A stretch of DNA of 27,409 nucleotides from Candidatus Puniceispirillum sp. GTDB lineage: Bacteria > Pseudomonadota > Alphaproteobacteria > Puniceispirillales > Puniceispirillaceae. Position 1 is the first letter of the stretch. Each line of letters opens with the position of its first letter. The stretch lies in NCBI GenBank assembly GCA_018668795.1, contig JABJBD010000072.1, positions 1 through 27,409 on the forward strand, in the 5' to 3' direction. This document shows positions 14,805 to 24,039 of the stretch, one piece after another. The notes below the pieces were generated by a model. The model worked only from the letters and a program-made list of their open reading frames with translations. It was not told the DNA's origin and did no database searches. A program made the translations under genes and the position numbers.

Positions 14805-16136
14805 TCAATTAATAATATAGGCAGGTGCGTCGGGGGCGACATCTGACAACACTACAGGACGAAGCGGCCTGTCAAGTGCCGCACAAGCTGATGACCCTTC
14901 GCTCGACAACCATTTGGCCACCGGCGCCGAAACAGCCAGTTTGATCTCAGTTGGTGCTGGAGGCAAAGCGATACGATGCGCCACAAGCCGTAATCCAGCA
15001 AGCGCACATTGGGCGATACGATCTGCCATAACATCGGGTAAAGTTTGTTCGCCATGTGGCACGCGCATTTCCAGCAATCCCCCACGGGTAAAGCCCATAA
15101 TTTCAGGGTGGCGTGGATCCCCGGCGCAAGCCTCGGAAAATTGTGCCAGAACCGTTTTTCCTGCCTTGCTAGCCATTCGGGGCATATCCACCAGAATTGC
15201 GCCACCCATTGCTCGTAAACGGACCTGACGAATAATTTCGGGCACAGCATCCATCAGCAGATACGGTATCATATCATTAGCTTTGGGACTATTATAACCA
15301 GCACTATCCACATCAATCGCCCATAAGGCATTTGTGCGCTGGCACCATAGTTGCCCACCATGCGGCAATGGCACCTTTGTTTGCATCGCATCATCAATCA
15401 CCTCATCAAGCATTATGGCAAGATACTGTTTGGCGGTGGTTTCATGCGCATCAATCACCTGTGCATGCGGGGCATGACGCGCGACCTGTCCAGTTAGACC
15501 ACCGCCATCATGGATTAGGCACGGCGCACTTGCCATATGCATCTGGCCAGATGGCACCTTTGTCCCCATTTGCCAGGCATGTAGCAATGCCTTTACATCG
15601 GCTTCCATCGCGTCAACCGATAGGGCATTTGCAGAGCTACGCATGATAAAGCCAAAATCATCCGGCAAGATCGTCTTGATCATGGCTTCCTGCGCTTTGC
15701 CATTATCTGACGCCGAAAATCTATTAGACCGGAAAACACCACTGCTAGCGGGCAGCAAAATGCCATAGGGCGACACCAGACGTGCGCCTAGAACGGCCTG
15801 CCACGATTTATCTTCACGCGGTGCCGCGGTGATTGTTACAGCCCGTATATCACCGGATGCAGGTCGGTCTTTTGCCCGTAACCGCACGCTGATGGCTGTA
15901 CCATCATGCAATTGGGCAGTGGCACGATTCTGAGCGATGAAAAGTTGTTCAATTCGGGCAAAATGCACTGTCCCTATCAGGCTAGGCATGTCCCAACGGC
16001 GATGCCATATCTCAACAATAGTATCTGGCATCACATCTTGAAGAGCCAAGACCCCCTTGTCGTTTCCACGTATAAAGACAACACGCGTCTGCCCTGGTGC
16101 CTCGTCAAAATATATATGGGTAACCGCATCGATCAT
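14805..16136 (-). CDS. Ribonuclease E/G family protein
   Basis: 443 residues. The RNase E/G catalytic core is visible: LWCQRTNALWAIDVDSAGY (263-281) with D275, and RAMGGAILVDMPRM (308-321) with D317; the 42-residue spacing of the two metal-binding aspartates agrees with E. coli RNase E (D303, D346). The N-terminal S1 part is poorly conserved, and the zinc-link CPxCxG motif and the long disordered tail of RNase E are absent, so it is the short alphaproteobacterial form, near RNase G in size. It would cleave single-stranded RNA 5' ends in rRNA or mRNA processing. Its ATG overlaps the maf stop (ATGA), showing translational coupling. Confidence 0.88.
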   Translation of the reverse strand: MIDAVTHIYFDEAPGQTRVVFIRGNDKGVLALQDVMPDTIVEIWHRRWDMPSLIGTVHFARIEQLFIAQNRATAQLHDGTAISVRLRAKDRPASGDIRAVTITAAPREDKSWQAVLGARLVSPYGILLPASSGVFRSNRFSASDNGKAQEAMIKTILPDDFGFIMRSSANALSVDAMEADVKALLHAWQMGTKVPSGQMHMASAPCLIHDGGGLTGQVARHAPHAQVIDAHETTAKQYLAIMLDEVIDDAMQTKVPLPHGGQLWCQRTNALWAIDVDSAGYNSPKANDMIPYLLMDAVPEIIRQVRLRAMGGAILVDMPRMASKAGKTVLAQFSEACAGDPRHPEIMGFTRGGLLEMRVPHGEQTLPDVMADRIAQCALAGLRLVAHRIALPPAPTEIKLAVSAPVAKWLSSEGSSACAALDRPLRPVVLSDVAPDAPAYIIN

Positions 16137-16777
16137 ATCATGTCCGGCATGTGCATAACATCAAAACCCTGTCCACCTAGCATAGCTGCTACATCAAACA
16201 AGCTGAAGCCAACGATATTTGAGTAGGATCCGCTTATCTGCTGGACAAAAATTGCCGCCATGCCCTGAATTGCATAACCGCCAGCTTTGCCTTGCCATTC
16301 ACCAGTTGCGATATAGCTGTCAATATCGTCCGGCGTGAGCGTACGGAAACGCACCATACTGGTGACTAGACGAGTTCGCAAATGACCATCTGGTGAGATC
16401 AGCGCAATACCGCCATAAACACGATGACGACGCCCAGACAACAAAGCCAGACACGTACGTGCGGACGCTTCATCCTCAGTTTTGGGCAAAATACGCTGGC
16501 CGCGTGCAACGACTGTATCGCCGGCCAGAATAAATTTATTAACGGCGTCCGCATTCTGGTTGCGAACTTTTAGCACCTTTTCCGATGCCATGCGCACGGC
16601 ATAAGGCTGAGGTTTTTCGTGTTTTTGCGGGTTTTCATCAATATCGGCAATCATAATTGTCGGCGATAGCCCGATCTGGCCTAGCAGTTCACGCCGACGC
16701 GGTGACGCCGAAGCCAACACTAACGAGCTATCTAAGCCAGTCTTTTTATGTTCTTGAGATGTCTGTTCCGTAGTCAT
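16133..16777 (-). CDS. maf: Maf family nucleotide pyrophosphatase
   Basis: 214 residues, slightly long because of a 15-residue polar N-terminus. Motifs are LASASPRRRELL (about 21-32), ILAGDTVVA (about 84-92), GEWQGKAGGYAIQG (about 158-171) and GSYSNIVG (about 181-188). Maf proteins hydrolyse non-canonical or modified nucleoside triphosphates and act as housekeeping cytoplasmic enzymes. A distant AGGA precedes ATG 16777. The 128-base gap to infA may hold a separate promoter. Confidence 0.95.
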   Translation of the reverse strand: MTTEQTSQEHKKTGLDSSLVLASASPRRRELLGQIGLSPTIMIADIDENPQKHEKPQPYAVRMASEKVLKVRNQNADAVNKFILAGDTVVARGQRILPKTEDEASARTCLALLSGRRHRVYGGIALISPDGHLRTRLVTSMVRFRTLTPDDIDSYIATGEWQGKAGGYAIQGMAAIFVQQISGSYSNIVGFSLFDVAAMLGGQGFDVMHMPDMI

Positions 16778-16905
16778 AGCGCAAGACTTCCTAGAATGGG
16801 CGCTTCCATGTTGCGCTTATCCGAAACATAACAGAAAGCGGCAACATCATGCACTTTGCAACACTATGTCCATAGCCTTACTAGGCCAGTACCAGAGGTT
16901 TACGG

Positions 16906-17124
16906 TTACTTGAAACGGAACGTTATGCGGCCTTTACTGAGGTCATATGGGGTCATTTCAACATTCACCCTATCACCTGCCAGCACACGGATACGATTCT
17001 TCCGCATCTTGCCACTAGTATGGGCAAGCACTTCATGATCATTATCAAGTTTCACCCGAAACATTGCGTTGGGCAACAGTTCTGCAACTGTACCTGAAAA
17101 TTCAATTACGCCTTCTTTGGCCAT
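16906..17124 (-). CDS. infA: Translation initiation factor IF-1
   Basis: 72 residues, exact IF-1 length, starting MAKEGVIEFSGTVAELLPNA with the S1/OB-fold signature 'LDNDHEVLAHTSGKMRKNRIRVLAGDRV' and the end KGRITFRFK. ATG 17124 follows GGAAAAGGG; the longer open frame upstream is the tail of the phosphatase region in another frame. It assists IF-3 and fMet-tRNA placement at the 30S A-site. The position between the LMW phosphatase and maf is conserved in alphaproteobacteria. Confidence 0.98.
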   Translation of the reverse strand: MAKEGVIEFSGTVAELLPNAMFRVKLDNDHEVLAHTSGKMRKNRIRVLAGDRVNVEMTPYDLSKGRITFRFK

Positions 17125-17182
17125 GTGACCCTTTTCCATAGATGCTAAGTTGCAATAGAGATGCGCAAAAAAGCCGTAAAGG

Positions 17183-17650
17183 TCAAGCTTTTCCTGTAAT
17201 TTTCGTATCAAGATAAATACTGAGCTTAGCTGCAATGTCATCGCGTACCGCGCGATAGGCTGCCAAACGCTCTTCTCGGCTTCCTTGCAGATCGGCCAAA
17301 TCATCAACTGGCCAGTATAATGTTTCACAATCAACATTACGCACGCGTTCCTGTGCGGCTATGTCGGCCTCTTTGGAAAAGGAAATAATCACATCATAAA
17401 ATTCACAATCCAGATCAGCAAATGATTTAGGCGTATGTCCGATCATATCAATATTAATTTCCGCCATCACCGCCATCGCAAAACCATCTGGTGCACCAGG
17501 CCTTACACCACAGGAATCAGTAAAAATCTTCCCCGGAAATGTTGCTTTCACCATGGCTTCAGCCATGGCTGAACGCACCGCATTCAAGTTACAAGCAAAT
17601 AGAATCGCGCCAATCGATCCTGTTGCTTTTTTTATATCTTTATCGCTCAT
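17183..17650 (-). CDS. Low-molecular-weight phosphotyrosine phosphatase family protein
   Basis: 155 residues. The catalytic loop C20-NLNAV-R26-S (C-x5-R) near the N-terminus and the YWPVDDLAD acid loop (about 110-118) place it in the LMW-PTP/ArsC-like fold. It may dephosphorylate protein tyrosine or act on small arsenate/phosphate esters; the housekeeping context (hisD, UPF0262, infA) argues against arsenic resistance. The start is ATG 17650. It lies 26 bases after the UPF0262 gene. Confidence 0.85.
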   Translation of the reverse strand: MSDKDIKKATGSIGAILFACNLNAVRSAMAEAMVKATFPGKIFTDSCGVRPGAPDGFAMAVMAEINIDMIGHTPKSFADLDCEFYDVIISFSKEADIAAQERVRNVDCETLYWPVDDLADLQGSREERLAAYRAVRDDIAAKLSIYLDTKITGKA

Positions 17651-17676
17651 CTCATTTGCCTATCCAGCGTTCGGGC

Positions 17677-18168
17677 TTATCTTGTTTGCAGTACACAAAT
17701 TAATGTAAAAAGGCGGCGTGCAGTGTCGAAATCAGTTTCAACCTTACCGTCAAGCCGCTTTTGTAGAATTTCAGACCCTTCATTATCCAAGGCACGTCTT
17801 CCCATATCGATAGCCTGAATTTGTGATGGTGATTTTGTGCGGATCGCATCGTAATAAGTATCACATACGGTAAAATAATCGCGTATAACCCGCCGCATTG
17901 GCCCTAGTGCCATAAAAAACTGGGTAAGGTTTTTCTCATCAGTACCACGGATGTCAAAATTGATGTGCCGCCCTTCAAGGCGCAGATACAGATGAAATGG
18001 CCCATAATGATCAGGTAAATCAAAGAGGTTATCCTCAATAATATCATAGATTGCGATTGCGCGTTCCTGCTCAGCTTCGGCACTGCGACGTGGGGCATCA
18101 GCCTCGTCAAGCTCGATCTTGACAAGTCGGCGTGCCTGATCACTTTCATGTCCACCATTATTGGACAT
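17677..18168 (-). CDS. UPF0262 family protein
   Basis: 163 residues of the alphaproteobacterial UPF0262 family, recognised from 'VKIELDE', 'ERAIAIYDIIEDNLF', 'GPFHLYLRLEGRHINFDIR' and 'DMGRRALDNEGSEIL'. The start ATG 18168 is preceded by GAGGGGAAG. The function is unknown. It follows hisD by 85 bases and precedes the phosphatase, a conserved order. Confidence 0.9.
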   Translation of the reverse strand: MSNNGGHESDQARRLVKIELDEADAPRRSAEAEQERAIAIYDIIEDNLFDLPDHYGPFHLYLRLEGRHINFDIRGTDEKNLTQFFMALGPMRRVIRDYFTVCDTYYDAIRTKSPSQIQAIDMGRRALDNEGSEILQKRLDGKVETDFDTARRLFTLICVLQTR

Positions 18169-18253
18169 TGCTTCCCCTCGCTAATGAACGCGGTCAAAAC
18201 CGTTTAAAGACCAGCTTATGATAATCAGCTAACCAGTCTAGCATAATTATATG

Positions 18254-19555
18254 TTACTTAGATTTTGTCATCCGTATTGTCATTGACAACGCATGTGCAC
18301 CAAGCCCTTCAGCTTCTGCAAGAGTTACACCGGCTGGTGCGATTCTGGCAAAGCTCCCTGCATCACATCCCACCAATGTCGTGCGCTTCATAAAATCAAC
18401 CACGCCAAGACCAGATGAAAATTTTGCAGTGCGCGCTGTGGGCAATACATGATTGGGTCCAGCAATATAGTCTCCAATCGCTTCGGGCGTATAGCGTCCA
18501 AGAAAAATGGCACCAGCATGACGTATTTTAGCAGCCCATTCTTCTGGGTCAGCTACTGCGAGTTCCAGATGTTCGGCGGCAATACGGTTGGCGAGTTCAG
18601 GCATTTGTGCCATATCAGGCACAGTGATAATCGCCCCATTATCTGCCCATGACTGACCCGCCACTGTCGCCCGATCAAGACGGGGCAACATAGCGGTCAC
18701 TGCCGCATCAACAGCATCAGCAAAATCAGCATCATCAGTGATCATAATTGACTGCGCAGCTTCGTCATGTTCGGCCTGAGACAACAAATCAGCTGCAATC
18801 CACTCAGGATCATTCTGGGCATCGGCAATCACCAGAATTTCTGATGGTCCCGCGATAGAATCAATACCGACAGTGCCAAATACCTGACGCTTTGCCGTGG
18901 CCACAAAAGCATTGCCAGGCCCAACAATTTTATCAACAGATGCAATAGTCTGTGTGCCATAGGCAAGTGCCGCTACCGCCTGTGCCCCGCCAACGCGCCA
19001 TATTTCTGTCACCTCGGCAAGTGCCGCTGCCGCCAGCACCAGCGGATTAACATAACCATCAGGCGCTGGGACGACCATAACGCGGCGCTCAACACCAGCA
19101 ACCGCTGCTGGAATCGCATTCATTAGAACTGATGATGGATAAGCTGCTTTACCACCAGGCACATAAAGTCCAGCCGCATCAACTGGCGTATAGCGCATAG
19201 ACAGGGCAACCCCGTCATCATCAAGACTACTAAAATCATCTGGCACCTGCTTTTCGTGAAAAACACGAATGCGATCACGCGCCATCTCAAGCGCTGCCCG
19301 CAATGACGGATCCAACGCATCAAGTGCCGATTGCATTTCAGCCTTTGAAATGGCTAGGGCTGCGACTTTGTCCTGTTTGAAACGGTCAAATTCCTCTGTC
19401 AATTCAAGTAATGCCGTGTCACCTTCATTGCGGATACGCGCTAGAATAGATGCAACAACATCAGCAACATCTTGGTTTGACTCGCGTTTGCTATCAAGCA
19501 ATGCCGAAAAATGTGCTTCAAAATTAGCTTGATTATAATCCAGCCTGATCGCCAT
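18254..19555 (-). CDS. hisD: Histidinol dehydrogenase
   Basis: 433 residues, normal length. Signatures include 'YVPGGKAAYPSSVLMNAIPA', 'KIVGPGNAFVATAKRQVFG', 'DSIAGPSEILVIAD', 'SQAEHDEAAQS' and 'DYIAGPNHVLPTARTAKFSSGLGVVDF'. It catalyses the last two NAD-dependent oxidations of L-histidinol to L-histidine, with zinc bound by the conserved Gln/His/Asp residues. It is separated from other his genes, as is usual in this murA-hisD-infA block. ATG 19555 has a weak purine-rich ribosome site. Confidence 0.97.
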   Translation of the reverse strand: MAIRLDYNQANFEAHFSALLDSKRESNQDVADVVASILARIRNEGDTALLELTEEFDRFKQDKVAALAISKAEMQSALDALDPSLRAALEMARDRIRVFHEKQVPDDFSSLDDDGVALSMRYTPVDAAGLYVPGGKAAYPSSVLMNAIPAAVAGVERRVMVVPAPDGYVNPLVLAAAALAEVTEIWRVGGAQAVAALAYGTQTIASVDKIVGPGNAFVATAKRQVFGTVGIDSIAGPSEILVIADAQNDPEWIAADLLSQAEHDEAAQSIMITDDADFADAVDAAVTAMLPRLDRATVAGQSWADNGAIITVPDMAQMPELANRIAAEHLELAVADPEEWAAKIRHAGAIFLGRYTPEAIGDYIAGPNHVLPTARTAKFSSGLGVVDFMKRTTLVGCDAGSFARIAPAGVTLAEAEGLGAHALSMTIRMTKSK

Positions 19556-19593
19556 GGTCGTTATAACTCTCTTCTTTTCTTTGAATTTACGCC

Positions 19594-20106
19594 CTAAGCA
19601 GAGTCATGCAAAGGATGAACTGCTGTTGGTCGGGTTAGGTCAATATCTTCAACAATGACGTCAATTGCCTTAACCAGCAATTTTATCGTTGCGTTACCTG
19701 AAAACAACAAACTTATCGTCCATTTTGCTTCTTGTGCATCCTGCTTTTCCTCTGTCGCGTGAAATGGATCAACCTGAAGCGCCAGAAGACTCAGCAGACT
19801 GTCACGTCGATTACCAGGCATACCGCTTTGTTTCACTTGTTCAACATTAAAAATCTGCATTCCAGATAAAACCCGTTCATAAACATCACCACCATCTTCC
19901 AGCGTTACCCCATCCAGCGGGGGGCGTTCCCAGCAAAAACGATTGGCAACAAGAACAAAGCGTTTGCCTGCCTTATCTATTTGCAAATCATTACCTGGAA
20001 TTATGGCGTCCTGAAACAGCGATGATAAAACCGCCATATCATCGGTATCCTGCGCTCGAAGTCGCAAACTACCATTTATGCTTTTCATAGTTTTATCGTC
20101 ACTCAT
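19594..20106 (-). CDS. DUF2948 family protein
   Basis: 170 residues. 'LRLRAQDTDDMAVLSSLFQDAI' and 'KRFVLVANRFCWE' are the N-terminal signature of DUF2948, an alphaproteobacterial family of unknown role located between murA and hisD. ATG 20106 follows AAGGGAT, 14 bases after the murA stop. No membrane segment or catalytic motif is visible. Confidence 0.88.
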   Translation of the reverse strand: MSDDKTMKSINGSLRLRAQDTDDMAVLSSLFQDAIIPGNDLQIDKAGKRFVLVANRFCWERPPLDGVTLEDGGDVYERVLSGMQIFNVEQVKQSGMPGNRRDSLLSLLALQVDPFHATEEKQDAQEAKWTISLLFSGNATIKLLVKAIDVIVEDIDLTRPTAVHPLHDSA

Positions 20107-20120
20107 ATCCCTTAAGCCTA

Positions 20121-21380
20121 TCAGTCAGAGCCTGATTTCCGCGTGATGTGTGCACCGCAATTACCAAGCTTTTTTTCCAGATGGCTGTAACCACGATCTA
20201 GGTGATAAATGCGGTTAACCTTGCTTTTTCCTTTGGTCGCTAAAGCAGCCAAAACCAAAGATACCGACGCACGTAAGTCGGTCGCCATTACGGGTGCAGG
20301 GGTAAGGCTATCACGCCCACGGATCATGGCAAGTCCGCCATCAACCTTGATATCGGCACCCATGCGCACAAGCTCTGGCACATGCATGAAACGGTTTTCA
20401 AAAATCGTTTCGGATATACGCGATGATCCATCAGCAACACACATCATCGCCATGAATTGTGCCTGTAAATCGGTGGGGAAGCCCGGAAACGGATCCGTTA
20501 CAATATCAACTGAGCGCATCTGCTTATCGGCACGAACGCTGATATAATCAGAACCCACTATGACCTCTGCACCAGCCTCACGCAAAGCCATAATCAGCGC
20601 ATCCAGATGCTTTGGTGCAGCCCCTTCAAGCCTGAGGCTGCCTTTCGTCATGGCCGCCGCAATGGCAAATGTACCAGCTTCAATTCGATCAGCCACAACG
20701 GCATGCCGCGCCACACCAAGACTAGCCACACCTTCGATGACAAGAGTATCTGTGCCAGCGCCCGCGATCTTTGCACCCATCGCGTTCAGACAATCAGCAA
20801 GGTCAATAATTTCGGGTTCACGCGCAACATTGACCAATTCAGACGTGCCATCAGCCAGTGCCGCTGCCATCATTGCATTCTCTGTTGCACCCACCGACAC
20901 CATTGGGAATACGACCCGTGCGCCTTTCAAACCTTTTGACGTGCGTGCCTGAATATAGCCATCAGCTAATTCGACCATTGCGCCAAGTGCCTGCATCGCA
21001 CGAATGTGCAAATCAACAGGTCGTGTTCCAATCGCGCATCCACCTGGCAAAGATACACGCGCTTCGCCAAAGCGTGCCAGCAACGGTCCAAGCACCAATA
21101 TCGATGCTCGCATTTTGCGAACCAGATCATAAGGAGCATCAAAATTATCTGCCGCCCCTGCCAAGGTTACCGTTTCGCCGTCACGGGCGACATCAACGCC
21201 ATGATGTCGAAGCAAATCTTCCATCAATAAAGTGTCAGCAAGACTTGGTACATTATCGAGCGTCAAAGTTTCTGACGTCATCAGCCCAGCTGTGAGTAAG
21301 GGTAGCGCTGCATTTTTGGCACCACTGATTTTGATATCACCAACTAGCGGAACCCCGCCGGCAATCTCCAAATAATCCAC
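20121..21380 (-). CDS. murA: UDP-N-acetylglucosamine 1-carboxyvinyltransferase
   Basis: 419 residues, typical MurA length. K22 in KISGAKNAALPLL and C115 in LPGGCAIGTRPVDLH are the active-site lysine and the PEP/fosfomycin-reactive cysteine, so the enzyme should be fosfomycin-sensitive. It catalyses the first committed step of peptidoglycan synthesis, adding enolpyruvate to UDP-GlcNAc. The start is GTG 21380 with GAAAGGG nine bases upstream, inside the end of the small gene before it (gap 4 bases), which implies coupling. Confidence 0.97.
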   Translation of the reverse strand: MDYLEIAGGVPLVGDIKISGAKNAALPLLTAGLMTSETLTLDNVPSLADTLLMEDLLRHHGVDVARDGETVTLAGAADNFDAPYDLVRKMRASILVLGPLLARFGEARVSLPGGCAIGTRPVDLHIRAMQALGAMVELADGYIQARTSKGLKGARVVFPMVSVGATENAMMAAALADGTSELVNVAREPEIIDLADCLNAMGAKIAGAGTDTLVIEGVASLGVARHAVVADRIEAGTFAIAAAMTKGSLRLEGAAPKHLDALIMALREAGAEVIVGSDYISVRADKQMRSVDIVTDPFPGFPTDLQAQFMAMMCVADGSSRISETIFENRFMHVPELVRMGADIKVDGGLAMIRGRDSLTPAPVMATDLRASVSLVLAALATKGKSKVNRIYHLDRGYSHLEKKLGNCGAHITRKSGSD

Positions 21381-21384
21381 TAGG

Positions 21385-21597
21385 CTACCCTTTCATATCA
21401 GATTTGGCTTCAGACAATTTAGTATCGTCCGAGATGATGTTGTTTGATGCTGTGTTAACCGCTTTGTCACTAGTAGCCCTTGCGCGCGCTTGTGCCTTGC
21501 GCCGGAATAGATTTTCCCTGAGCGCCGAAGCCAAACGGTCATCTGCATGTGCTCCGGTTGATTTTGACCTTTCACGATCTGACATGCGGTTACTCAT
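21385..21597 (-). CDS. Conserved small hypothetical protein upstream of murA
   Basis: 70 residues, very polar and basic, with ASALRENLFRRKAQARARA (about 24-42). Short Arg-rich proteins with an 'ALRxNLRRRKAQARAR' segment are common before murA in alphaproteobacteria; no function is known. It has no Cys or membrane segment. A second in-frame ATG (21585) is possible. The four-base gap to murA and the placement of the murA ribosome site inside this gene suggest translation of the two is linked. Confidence 0.7.
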   Translation of the reverse strand: MSNRMSDRERSKSTGAHADDRLASALRENLFRRKAQARARATSDKAVNTASNNIISDDTKLSEAKSDMKG

Positions 21598-21769
21598 TCA
21601 CTTTCAATCTTGGTATTACCCATAACGACGTTTGCTATCAGAGCTAACCATGTTTAGACTTTGTGGCAGTATTTTGTTGTTTGCAAGATACGCCAAAAGC
21701 TTCAAAGAAATATTGTGTTATGTATAAGCTTAGTTTGGCACTAAATCCACCTAATTGCAGGACAGCTAT

Positions 21770-22480
21770 ATGGCATTCATACGCAAATATGCACTACCAG
21801 TTACGCTGGTAACTGGCCTGCTTCTGTTTTTTGCTAGCGGCACACATAAATTGGTGAGTTGGGAAGCAATTAGTTCGAATTACAGCATACTGAAACAATT
21901 TGCCAATGATCGCATTTTGGCAAGCTATGCGATGTTTTTCCTCCTTTACTTAGTCGTTGTGGCTTTTTCTTTGCCTGTTGCTTTGCCTTTGACCCTGACT
22001 GGTGGCGCTCTTTTAGGTTGGCCAGCTGGCGTAGTGATTATTTTTGCGGCAACAATGGGGGCTGGCGTAGTTTTTATGGCCGCCCGGACAGTTTTTTCTG
22101 ATTTTCTTAGGGTGAAAGCAGGACCCTTTTTGGCGCGGCTTGAAGCTGGCTTCAATGAAAATGCCTTTAGCTATCTTCTGGCATTAAGGCTGATACCTGC
22201 CGCACCGTTCTGGGTAGTGAATATTATCCCCGGCCTTACACAAATGAAGCTGACATCTTTTTTACTAGCTACCTTTATCGGCATTATACCTGGTACGATG
22301 GTATTTGTTTCAGTTGGGCGTGGATTTGATACTATTCTTGCATCAGGCCAGACGCCTGACCTGTCAGTGCTGTCATCACCATCAATCTTGATTGCCCTAG
22401 GCGGTTTGGGCGCATTATCCTTGATGCCCGTCATCTATAAACGGTTCACCGCGCACAACAAACAATCAGAGACGCAATGA
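21770..22480 (+). CDS. TVP38/TMEM64 family membrane protein (DedA superfamily)
   Basis: 236 residues from ATG 21770, with AGGA seven bases upstream; a TTG five codons earlier lacks a ribosome site. Several membrane segments surround the family core 'LPLTLTGGALLGWPAGV', 'GAGVVFMAARTVF' and 'LALRLIPAAPFWVVNIIPGL'. DedA/VTT-domain proteins are linked to lipid or undecaprenyl-phosphate scrambling. The stop overlaps the start of the flavoprotein gene (ATGA). In other bacteria these two families occur as one fused polypeptide, so they probably act together at the inner membrane. Confidence 0.9.
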   Translation: MAFIRKYALPVTLVTGLLLFFASGTHKLVSWEAISSNYSILKQFANDRILASYAMFFLLYLVVVAFSLPVALPLTLTGGALLGWPAGVVIIFAATMGAGVVFMAARTVFSDFLRVKAGPFLARLEAGFNENAFSYLLALRLIPAAPFWVVNIIPGLTQMKLTSFLLATFIGIIPGTMVFVSVGRGFDTILASGQTPDLSVLSSPSILIALGGLGALSLMPVIYKRFTAHNKQSETQ

Positions 22481-23916
22481 TGCAAACAATAAACGCCGAT
22501 ATTGTGATCATTGGTGCTGGGTCAGGGGGGCTTAGCCTCGCTGCAGGTGCAGCGCAAATGGGCGCACATGTGGTTATGTTTGAGGGTGGCGAGATGGGCG
22601 GTGATTGTCTCAATACCGGTTGCGTGCCATCAAAGGCTTTGTTGGCAGCCAGTAAGGCGGCCTATAATGCGCGTAGCAAGGCAAATTTCGGCGTTCGCGT
22701 TGCTGATACTAAAATTGATTTTGCCACTGCCAAAAAATATGTCGATAGCGTGATTGCTAAAATTGCCCCACATGATTCCGTTTCACGCTTCACCAGTCTT
22801 GGTGTAACGGTCATCAGCGAATATGCCCGTTTCAAAACGGCTCATATTGTAGTGTCTGATACGTATGAAGTTAGGGCAAAATATATTGTGATCGCGACTG
22901 GATCGACAGCACTGATCCCGCCAATTCCTGGACTCGACAAGGTTCCCTATCACACCAATGAAACCATTTTTACCGACTATGACAAGCCTGACCATCTGGT
23001 CATCATTGGGGGCGGGCCAATTGGTGTTGAAATGGCACAAGCACATAATCGGCTTGGGGCAAAAGTCACCATTGTTGAAGCACTGGCTGTCATGGGACGC
23101 GACGATCAGGAACTTGTAAATATTTTAAAACAACAGTTGATGCATGAAGGCGTCACCATCATCGAAGGTGCAGGTGTCACCAAAATTGACCAAAACACTG
23201 ACTCGTCCCCGCAACGCGACAAAAAAATTATAGTGCGATTGGCAGACGGGCAGGTTCTTCATGCCAGCCATCTGCTTGTTGCGATAGGGCGCCGTCCGAC
23301 AATTGACCGACTTGACCTTGATATGGCAGGAATTGATCATAACACCAAAGGGATCATCACAAACAAAAGACTGCGTACTAATAAGAAACATATTTACGCT
23401 ATTGGTGATGTTGCTGGACGCCAACAATTCACCCACATCGCCGGTTATCACGCTGGTATTGTGATCCGCAACATCCTGTTCAAGCTTCCTGCCAAAATTG
23501 ATAATAGCGCGGTTCCATGGGTAACCTATTGTGATCCCGAACTGGCACATGTCGGGGTAACCATTACCGAAGCCAGCGCTAAATATGGTGCCCATAATAT
23601 CAGTATTTTTACTTCGCCCCTTGCAGACAATGATCGGGCTATAGCAGAATCTCGTACCGAAGGGATGGTTAAAGTCATCACGCATAAAAAAGGGCGCATT
23701 CTGGGCGCTTCAATTTTGGCACCTGCCGCTGGTGAAATGATACTAGCCTGGGCAGTGGCGATCACAGCAGGACAAAAAATGAGTACGATGGCCAGCGTGA
23801 TTGCACCCTATCCCACATATGGCGATGCCAGCAAACGCGTAGCGGGTAGCTTTTATACTGAAAAACTGTTCAGTCCACGCATAAAACGCCTCGTTCAGTT
23901 CTTGCTCAAATTTTAA
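22477..23916 (+). CDS. Mercuric-reductase-like FAD/NAD(P) disulfide oxidoreductase
   Basis: 479 residues. An FAD Rossmann motif (G13-x-G-x-x-G18), redox disulfide GGDCLNTGCVPSK (C44, C49), a second nucleotide motif VIIGGGPIGVEMA (about 174-186) and the FAD-closing 'YAIGDVAG' segment define the pyridine nucleotide-disulfide reductase family. There is no N-terminal heavy-metal domain, no C-terminal Cys pair needed for Hg(II), and the lipoamide dehydrogenase HPT-E dyad is replaced by PYPTYGDASK. It is therefore neither a true MerA nor a lipoamide dehydrogenase. Translational coupling with the TVP38 gene suggests a membrane-linked redox function; the substrate is unknown. Confidence 0.88.
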   Translation: MMQTINADIVIIGAGSGGLSLAAGAAQMGAHVVMFEGGEMGGDCLNTGCVPSKALLAASKAAYNARSKANFGVRVADTKIDFATAKKYVDSVIAKIAPHDSVSRFTSLGVTVISEYARFKTAHIVVSDTYEVRAKYIVIATGSTALIPPIPGLDKVPYHTNETIFTDYDKPDHLVIIGGGPIGVEMAQAHNRLGAKVTIVEALAVMGRDDQELVNILKQQLMHEGVTIIEGAGVTKIDQNTDSSPQRDKKIIVRLADGQVLHASHLLVAIGRRPTIDRLDLDMAGIDHNTKGIITNKRLRTNKKHIYAIGDVAGRQQFTHIAGYHAGIVIRNILFKLPAKIDNSAVPWVTYCDPELAHVGVTITEASAKYGAHNISIFTSPLADNDRAIAESRTEGMVKVITHKKGRILGASILAPAAGEMILAWAVAITAGQKMSTMASVIAPYPTYGDASKRVAGSFYTEKLFSPRIKRLVQFLLKF

Positions 23917-24039
23917 CGGCATTTAGCTCAAACATCCTGTCAGATACAGATCGCAACCTAATTGCAATATATATTTGTTACTATATGGTACATAAACAAT
24001 GATATGTTCAGTTTTAATCGTTATTTGAGGAGTTAATGA

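Noticed and set aside
16906..17337. 143-residue protein with a long N-terminal extension before IF-1
   Set aside because: The extension overlaps the phosphatase gene in another frame; canonical IF-1 starts at 17124 with its own ribosome site.
17183..17650. Arsenate reductase as the function of the phosphatase-like gene
   Set aside because: The catalytic loop fits the LMW phosphatase fold, but no arsenic genes are nearby and the gene sits in a housekeeping block.
20560..20952. Plus-strand open frames opposite murA
   Set aside because: They are antisense to a complete murA and show Ala/Ser-rich composition produced by reversed codon bias.
22477..23916. Calling the flavoprotein mercuric reductase or dihydrolipoamide dehydrogenase
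   Set aside because: There is no heavy-metal domain, no C-terminal cysteine pair and no HPT-E motif, and there are no mer or dehydrogenase-complex genes nearby.
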